From B3-G11 sp039714175 (GTDB lineage Bacteria; Actinomycetota; Acidimicrobiia; Spongiisociales; UBA5794): 10,028 nt of DNA. Shown piece by piece: positions 6,116-10,028 of the stretch. The translations under genes were made by a program, and so were the position numbers. The stretch's first letter is position 1. Each line of letters starts with the position of its first letter. The stretch covers positions 1-10,028 of the forward strand of contig JBDLJV010000069.1 in the NCBI GenBank assembly GCA_039714175.1, read 5' to 3'. The notes beneath the pieces were generated by a model that saw only the letters and a program-made list of their open reading frames with translations, searched no databases and had not been told where the DNA came from.

Positions 6116-6514
6116 CTAACGCTTGGTGAACTGCGGAGCCCTGCGTGCCTTGCGCAGACCGTACTTCTTGCGCTCGACCTTGCGGGAGTCCCTCGTGAGC
6201 ATGCCCTCTTTCTTGAGAGCAGACCGAAGCTCGGGATCGAGCTCGATCAGCGCACGTGCGATGCCGAGACGGAGCGCATCGCTCTGTCCTGTGGTACCGC
6301 CACCGTGGAGCGTTGCGTGGATGTCGTAACGACCTTCGAGGTCAACGACCTTGAAAGCTTCGTGCGCACGACGACGCAGTTCCGGGTCGGTGAAGTAGTC
6401 ATCAAGCGTCCGACCGTTGAGCTTGTACTCCCCGGTTCCGTCATAGATACGGACACGAGCAACAGAGGTCTTCCGGCGGCCGGTTGTTTGGGCGAGCGGC
6501 TTTGCGTTTGCCAT
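6116..6514 (-). CDS. rpsI: 30S ribosomal protein S9
   Basis: S9 is a small-subunit ribosomal protein whose C-terminal tail reaches the P-site tRNA. The 132-residue product has a short N-terminal extension and then the typical TGRRKTSVARVRI motif (11-23), the central GGGTTGQSDALRLGIARAL segment (71-89), the DSRKVERKKYGLRKARRAPQ segment (108-127), and the terminal arginine after FTK. The ATG at 6514-6512 shares one base with the TGA stop of rplM (TGATG). Translation is thus probably coupled, and GAAAGG about 10 bases upstream can serve as ribosome site. The gene is complete and unremarkable. Confidence 0.98.
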   Translation of the reverse strand: MANAKPLAQTTGRRKTSVARVRIYDGTGEYKLNGRTLDDYFTDPELRRRAHEAFKVVDLEGRYDIHATLHGGGTTGQSDALRLGIARALIELDPELRSALKKEGMLTRDSRKVERKKYGLRKARRAPQFTKR

Positions 6515-6978
6515 CAGGCTTCGGCCTTTCGGTACTTGAGTTCCATGATTTCGGGGCTTTGTGCCTGGTGCGGATGATCCGGACCGGCGTACACCTTGAG
6601 CTTCGTGAGCATCTTGCGACCGAGCCGATTCTTCGGGAGCATGCCCCTGACAGCCTGTTCAACGAGACGCTCGGGGTGATCCTCACGAACCTGCTGGAGC
6701 GTGTCTGCACGCAGACCTCCGGGGTATCCGGAGTGGGAGAAGTAGACCTTCTCGGTCTCCTTGTTACCCGACACGTGCACCTTCTCCGCGTTCACGACGA
6801 CTACGAAGTCGCCACCGTCAACGTGTGGGGCGTACGTCGGCTTGTTCTTGCCGCGCAGAACCTGCGCGATCTCCGATGCGAGCCTTCCAAGCGGAGCGTC
6901 GGTGGCGTCGATGACGTACCACGCGCGCTCGATATCACCTGGCTTGGGCGAATACGTTCTTTGCAGCTGTGCCTTCAT
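6514..6978 (-). CDS. rplM: 50S ribosomal protein L13
   Basis: L13 is an early-assembling large-subunit protein. I start it at the ATG 6978-6976 (MKAQLQRTYSPKPGDIERAWYV), giving 154 residues. The open frame extends a further 36 residues upstream, but the family starts close to the TYSPKPGDIER motif and the extra stretch has no similarity. Family motifs are present: APLGRLASEIAQVLRGK (28-44), the HVDGGDFVVVVNAEKV segment, and the RAVRGMLPKNRLGR motif toward the C-terminus. It is the first gene of the rplM-rpsI-glmM operon. Its stop overlaps the rpsI start by one base. Confidence 0.96.
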   Translation of the reverse strand: MKAQLQRTYSPKPGDIERAWYVIDATDAPLGRLASEIAQVLRGKNKPTYAPHVDGGDFVVVVNAEKVHVSGNKETEKVYFSHSGYPGGLRADTLQQVREDHPERLVEQAVRGMLPKNRLGRKMLTKLKVYAGPDHPHQAQSPEIMELKYRKAEA

Positions 6979-7013
6979 GAGGTAAAAGTCCCGGTAAATG
7001 GCGTCAGGAAACG

Positions 7014-7030
7014 GCTCCCGGGCTGGGAGC
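7014..7030 (-). promoter_or_regulatory. Hairpin in the probable rplM 5' leader
   Basis: GCTCCC (7014-7019) pairs with GGGAGC (7025-7030) around a 5-base loop, about 35 bases upstream of the rplM start. Ribosomal operons are often controlled through leader structures, but I cannot match this one to a known L13 leader. It is too short to assign a role. Confidence 0.35.
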
Positions 7031-7038
7031 GAAACTGT

Positions 7039-7068
7039 ATGGTATCGGGTCCTCGCTGTAATGGCCAA
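7039..7068 (-). promoter_or_regulatory. Candidate rplM operon promoter
   Basis: On the minus strand TTGGCC (7068-7063) and TACCAT (7044-7039) are separated by 18 bases, an acceptable but weak -35/-10 pair that would start transcription near 7032. The same few bases on the plus strand include TATGGT (7038-7043), a possible -10 box for ilvA, so the two divergent promoters may overlap. Confidence 0.3.
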
Positions 7069-7101
7069 CCAACTGCGCGAACGCACTGCAGTAGCCTCGC
7101 T

Positions 7102-7110
7102 GGGGAGGAA
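7102..7110 (+). promoter_or_regulatory. Ribosome binding site of ilvA
   Basis: GGGGAGGAA lies 5 bases before the TTG at 7116. This strong site decides the start: a TTG codon giving MKTINLSDM, with the family's N-terminal length preserved. Confidence 0.8.
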
Positions 7111-7115
7111 CCACG

Positions 7116-8342
7116 TTGAAGACTATCAATCTGTCAGACATGCAATCGGCTCGTGACCGCGGGGCTTCCGTCGTGCTCGAGACGCCCACGCTCCCATCCG
7201 CCTCGTTCTCCCGCATGGTTGGCGGAGACATATGGCTCAAGGCCGAGAACCTCCAACGTACCGGGTCATTCAAGATTCGAGGCGCGTACAACGCCCTGTC
7301 CCTACTCAGCGATCAGCAGAAGACAGCTGGCGTAGTAGCTGCGTCAGCCGGCAATCACGCTCAAGGGGTCGCTCTCGCCGCCTCCGAGCTGGGCATCAAC
7401 GCGACCGTCTACATGCCTGAATCTGCAGCGATCCCGAAGTTCGAAGCAACACGCGCCTACGGAGCCGATGTCGTACTCGCCGGAGCAAACCTCGCTGAGG
7501 CCACGGATCACGCAACCGCATTCTCAGCAGATTCGGGGGCCTCGTTGATCCACCCCTATGACGACCCCAACATCATCGCTGGCCAGGGAACGCTCGGCTT
7601 GGAACTCCACGAGCAACTCCCCAGCATCGACACCGTGCTCGTGCCCATCGGCGGTGGGGGCCTCATCTCGGGAACCGCGATGGCCCTCAAGACCCTGAAG
7701 CCGTCCGTCCGTGTCATCGGTATCCAATCCGAGGGTGTCCCCACCTACTTGCGGGCACGCGAGACAGGTGTGGCAACCGAGATCACACCGAAGCCAACCG
7801 TCGCCGATGGCATCGCTGTGTCGCGTCCTTCCCAGATGTGCTTCGTGATGATCGAGGAGTTTGTCGACGATATCGTCACCGTCAGCGACTCCCAAGCCAC
7901 GGAAGCTGTTGCTCTCCTCCTCGAGCGTTCCAAGTCCCTGGTTGAGCCATCCGGTGCGGTAACCGTTGCTGCGCTGCTCAACGGAATCGTGAAGCCGCAC
8001 GGAAGAACGGTCGCCGTGCTGTCGGGCGGGAACGTGGACTTGCTGCTTGTGGGCGGTGTTGTCCGTCACGGCTTGCAGAGTCGGGGACGGTTCGCTTCGT
8101 TCCGCGTCACGGTCCCTGATGAACCCGGTCGTCTCGCCGAGGTGCTGACCACCGTTGGCGATCTCGGGGCCAACGTGCTCAGCGTCGATCATCAGAGAGA
8201 AGGCGCCGACAGTGACTTCGGGACGGTCAGGATCCACATCACGGTCGAGACCCGCAGCCACCAACACATCGCCCGCATCGTGGACGCACTTGCCGCCTAC
8301 GAGATCTCCGGCACCCAGGAAGGCTTCGGCAGCGGTTCATAG
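7116..8342 (+). CDS. ilvA: Threonine ammonia-lyase (threonine dehydratase) with C-terminal ACT domain
   Basis: This PLP enzyme deaminates L-threonine to 2-oxobutanoate, the first step toward isoleucine, or a catabolic step. The 408-residue protein has a fold-type II PLP domain with GSFKIRGAYNAL (50-61), where Lys53 forms the Schiff base, SAGNHAQG at 77-84, and the PLP-phosphate loop GGGGL at 179-183. A single ACT-like regulatory domain follows from about 327 (FASFRVTVPDEPGRLAEVL). The length and single ACT domain fit the short TdcB-like/actinobacterial IlvA form rather than the roughly 510-residue E. coli IlvA with two regulatory domains, so feedback by isoleucine is plausible but unproven. 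The start is TTG with a strong ribosome site. The gene lies between truA and rplM on the opposite strand, and its last 46 bases overlap the truA end. Confidence 0.93.
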   Translation: MKTINLSDMQSARDRGASVVLETPTLPSASFSRMVGGDIWLKAENLQRTGSFKIRGAYNALSLLSDQQKTAGVVAASAGNHAQGVALAASELGINATVYMPESAAIPKFEATRAYGADVVLAGANLAEATDHATAFSADSGASLIHPYDDPNIIAGQGTLGLELHEQLPSIDTVLVPIGGGGLISGTAMALKTLKPSVRVIGIQSEGVPTYLRARETGVATEITPKPTVADGIAVSRPSQMCFVMIEEFVDDIVTVSDSQATEAVALLLERSKSLVEPSGAVTVAALLNGIVKPHGRTVAVLSGGNVDLLLVGGVVRHGLQSRGRFASFRVTVPDEPGRLAEVLTTVGDLGANVLSVDHQREGADSDFGTVRIHITVETRSHQHIARIVDALAAYEISGTQEGFGSGS

Positions 8343-9067
8343 TCAAAGGCGACGGCGACGAGCGTGAGGCCGTGCGCGGGAGCAGCGCCGGCAAGCCGAT
8401 GACGTGAGGGTGAAGCGAGGATTCCTGGCACCGCTTCCAGGGGAACCCGTCCTCTGCCGATCTCGGTGCACATTCCGACTATCGATCGAACCATCTGGTG
8501 ACAGAAGGAATTGGCCCCAATCGACAGCTGCAGGATGTTGCCGCTGCGACGCCAGTGGGACCACAGCAGTTCGCGTTCGTTCGAGAGCCCTTCACGTTTC
8601 CGGCAGAACGCCGAGAAGTCGTGGTTGCCGATCAGCATCGCCACCGCATCGTTCATTGCATCGTCGTCGAGGGCCTCGTCATACGTCCAGGTTGTGGCGG
8701 CATCCAGTGGATCGTGGATCGCAGAGTTGTTGATCCGATACCTGTAGGCCCGTCCGGTCGCTGAGTACCGTGCGTGGAAGTCATCTGCGACAACGCTCAG
8801 GGAGCGTGCTGCGATCAGGGGCGCAAGCTGACTGTTGATGGACCGCACCACGCGCTCGGAATCGAGTTCCTCACACGCAAACGAGACGACCTGTTCGGAA
8901 GCGTGGACGCCCTTGTCCGTTCGTCCTGCCACGTGCGTCGCTGCCCCACCCGTGTAGGGGGCAAGGACCGCTTCGAGTTCGCCCTGCACCGTTCGCACAT
9001 CTGGCTGACGCGCATACCCGTGGAATCCCCCACCGTCGTATGCGATGTCGAGGCGGTAGGTGGGCAT
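8297..9067 (-). CDS. truA: tRNA pseudouridine(38-40) synthase
   Basis: TruA converts uridines 38, 39 and 40 of the tRNA anticodon arm to pseudouridine. The 256-residue length is typical. The N-terminal motif YDGGGFHGYARQ (10-21), the catalytic motif GRTDKGVHA (48-56) with Asp51 as nucleophile, FHARYSATGRAYRYRI (97-112), and the C-terminal HQMVRSIVG motif are all present. The ATG at 9067 is two bases after the stop of the Yip1-like gene, so the two are probably co-transcribed and translationally coupled. The final ten or so residues (after YEPLP) extend into the opposite-strand ilvA gene. truA near rplM is common in actinobacteria, but here an oppositely oriented ilvA separates them. Confidence 0.96.
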   Translation of the reverse strand: MPTYRLDIAYDGGGFHGYARQPDVRTVQGELEAVLAPYTGGAATHVAGRTDKGVHASEQVVSFACEELDSERVVRSINSQLAPLIAARSLSVVADDFHARYSATGRAYRYRINNSAIHDPLDAATTWTYDEALDDDAMNDAVAMLIGNHDFSAFCRKREGLSNERELLWSHWRRSGNILQLSIGANSFCHQMVRSIVGMCTEIGRGRVPLEAVPGILASPSRHRLAGAAPAHGLTLVAVAFDYEPLPKPSWVPEIS

Positions 9068-9069
9068 CG

Positions 9070-9624
9070 TCAGAATCCTCGGATGGATCCGAGTATCTCT
9101 TGGACAACCACGAGTAGTACGAGACCGCCCACAGCCGCCAGAACGGACTTCTGCAGCGGCAGATCAACGGTGTACGTGAGCCCGTTGGCAACCACCACGA
9201 CGAACCAGGCACCTCCGACGAGGAACGCCAGGAATCCGATGGGGATGACGAGCGCTGTGAAAACGATCAGGAGCAGAGTCGGATAGGCGAAGCCTGTGAT
9301 GCGGAGGTAGATCGCGTATTGGCCTGAGGCATCGAGGAGGAACCGCCCGATCGCGTACACGGCCCCCGAGTAGATGACCCACATGAACAGGGCTCCAAGA
9401 AGCACACGGAACAGCGTCGTCGGGTGGAGGAGATCAAGCAGCGAGACGCCGAGACCGAGCGTCAGCAGAAGCTGGGTCACAGCGACGAGAATCGCCGCGT
9501 CGCCTGTCGCGCGGTCATTGAAGTCCATCCAGACGAACGCATCACGTTCGAGCTTGATGGTCTGGAGGAGGCGGCTGAATACAACGCCCAGGAACATCAC
9601 CCCTTGGTTCAGTTCGGCGAGCAT
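9070..9624 (-). CDS. Yip1-domain-like integral membrane protein
   Basis: A 184-residue membrane protein with about five hydrophobic segments (near residues 43-65, 71-95, 104-128, 130-150 and 159-180). The early FSRLLQTIKLERDAF segment, followed by membrane helices and a YLRITGFAYPTLLL segment, resembles the bacterial Yip1 family, whose role is poorly defined. The family call rests on pattern memory only. I start at the ATG 9624, 20 bases after the NUDIX stop. The open frame continues 36 residues upstream, but that part is arginine-rich and overlaps the NUDIX gene. No clear ribosome site precedes 9624, so the start may differ (another ATG lies at 9597). It is tightly packed between the NUDIX gene and truA. 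Confidence 0.7.
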   Translation of the reverse strand: MLAELNQGVMFLGVVFSRLLQTIKLERDAFVWMDFNDRATGDAAILVAVTQLLLTLGLGVSLLDLLHPTTLFRVLLGALFMWVIYSGAVYAIGRFLLDASGQYAIYLRITGFAYPTLLLIVFTALVIPIGFLAFLVGGAWFVVVVANGLTYTVDLPLQKSVLAAVGGLVLLVVVQEILGSIRGF

Positions 9625-9644
9625 ACCGGTTCGCACAGGCGAAC

Positions 9645-10028
9645 TCAGTTGACAGCGCTCCGAATGGACCACGCACCGGCCAACAGAGCCTCGTCCACGC
9701 CGTAGGACTCCAGATCGTCGAATGCGACCCACTTGGCGTCGACCACCTCGTCAATGGGGCCGATGCTCCAACTCGCGGCGCGAAAACCGAGTCCCAGATC
9801 GAGGTGCAGATGCTCTGGTTCGCTCCCCCGCTCGGGGATCTCGTGAACATCTATCCGAACGAGTGAGGCTCCGACACGCTCCAGGTCGCCAACACCGGTC
9901 TCCTCGAAGATCTCGCGGCGCGCTGCGGCGTCCACCGATGCATCCTCCGGATCGATGTGCCCGCCGGGCTGGAGCCAACGATCGAGCTTCCCGTGGTGGA
10001 TCAGCAGAAGAGCCTCCCCATCTGGTGA
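9645..10028 (-). CDS. NUDIX hydrolase, N-terminus beyond the right edge
   Basis: The visible 127 residues run in one frame from the right edge to TGA at 9647-9645. Near the edge is the segment WLQPGGHIDPEDASVDAAAR followed by REIFEETGV, the NUDIX box with its REUXEEXGU core complete, including the two metal-binding glutamates. The spacing before the core is one residue longer than in the textbook box, as in a common actinobacterial group with a GGHxDP start. NUDIX enzymes hydrolyse nucleoside diphosphates linked to another group. The substrate here cannot be told. An in-frame GTG at 9935 lies inside the box and cannot be the true start. It probably shares a transcript with the Yip1-like gene and truA. 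Confidence 0.88.
   Translation of the reverse strand, partial: SPDGEALLLIHHGKLDRWLQPGGHIDPEDASVDAAARREIFEETGVGDLERVGASLVRIDVHEIPERGSEPEHLHLDLGLGFRAASWSIGPIDEVVDAKWVAFDDLESYGVDEALLAGAWSIRSAVN

Noticed and set aside
6484..7119. 211-codon plus-strand open frame opposite rplM
   Set aside because: It is antisense to the conserved ribosomal protein genes and shows no recognisable motifs.
7524..8267. 247-codon minus-strand open frame inside ilvA
   Set aside because: The plus strand encodes an intact PLP enzyme with all motifs. The antisense frame is acidic, repetitive in D, G and R, and typical of a shadow.

Overview
The window is an ordinary chromosomal stretch from a moderately GC-rich bacterium, most likely an actinomycetote and possibly of the class Acidimicrobiia. 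The evidence is the rplM-rpsI-glmM order with truA and glmS nearby, GTG and TTG starts, a NarL/DesK-type two-component pair and a Yip1-type membrane protein. The lineage is inferred from gene order and protein style, not from a search.

Layout, left to right. (1) Positions 1-105 hold the most unusual element: at least four back-to-back perfect hairpins with different stem sequences, joined by an almost constant 7-base linker GACNAGA. The array runs off the left edge and ends 1-2 bases from the glmS stop codon. (2) glmS (minus) covers 107-1930. (3) A 361-base divergent intergenic region follows. (4) A small secreted acidic protein of unknown function (plus, 2292-2756) comes next. (5) A 214-base gap contains three hairpins, two of them long and strong. 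(6) A sensor histidine kinase and a LuxR-family response regulator (plus, 2971-4747) overlap by 26 bases. (7) A minus-strand operon, rplM, rpsI, glmM (6978 down to 4749), runs head-on into the response regulator with one base between the stop codons. (8) A plus-strand threonine ammonia-lyase gene (ilvA, 7116-8342) is transcribed divergently from rplM and overlaps the end of truA by 46 bases. (9) A minus-strand operon encodes a NUDIX hydrolase (cut by the right edge), a Yip1-like membrane protein and truA.

Functionally, glmM and glmS supply two steps of UDP-GlcNAc synthesis (fructose-6-P to glucosamine-6-P to glucosamine-1-P). rplM, rpsI and truA belong to the translation apparatus. The secreted protein and the two-component system sit between glmM and glmS. 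Nothing in the sequence shows what signal they sense or what they control. No insertion sequence, CRISPR array, tRNA or rRNA gene was seen. The best candidate for something undescribed is the hairpin array at the left edge.
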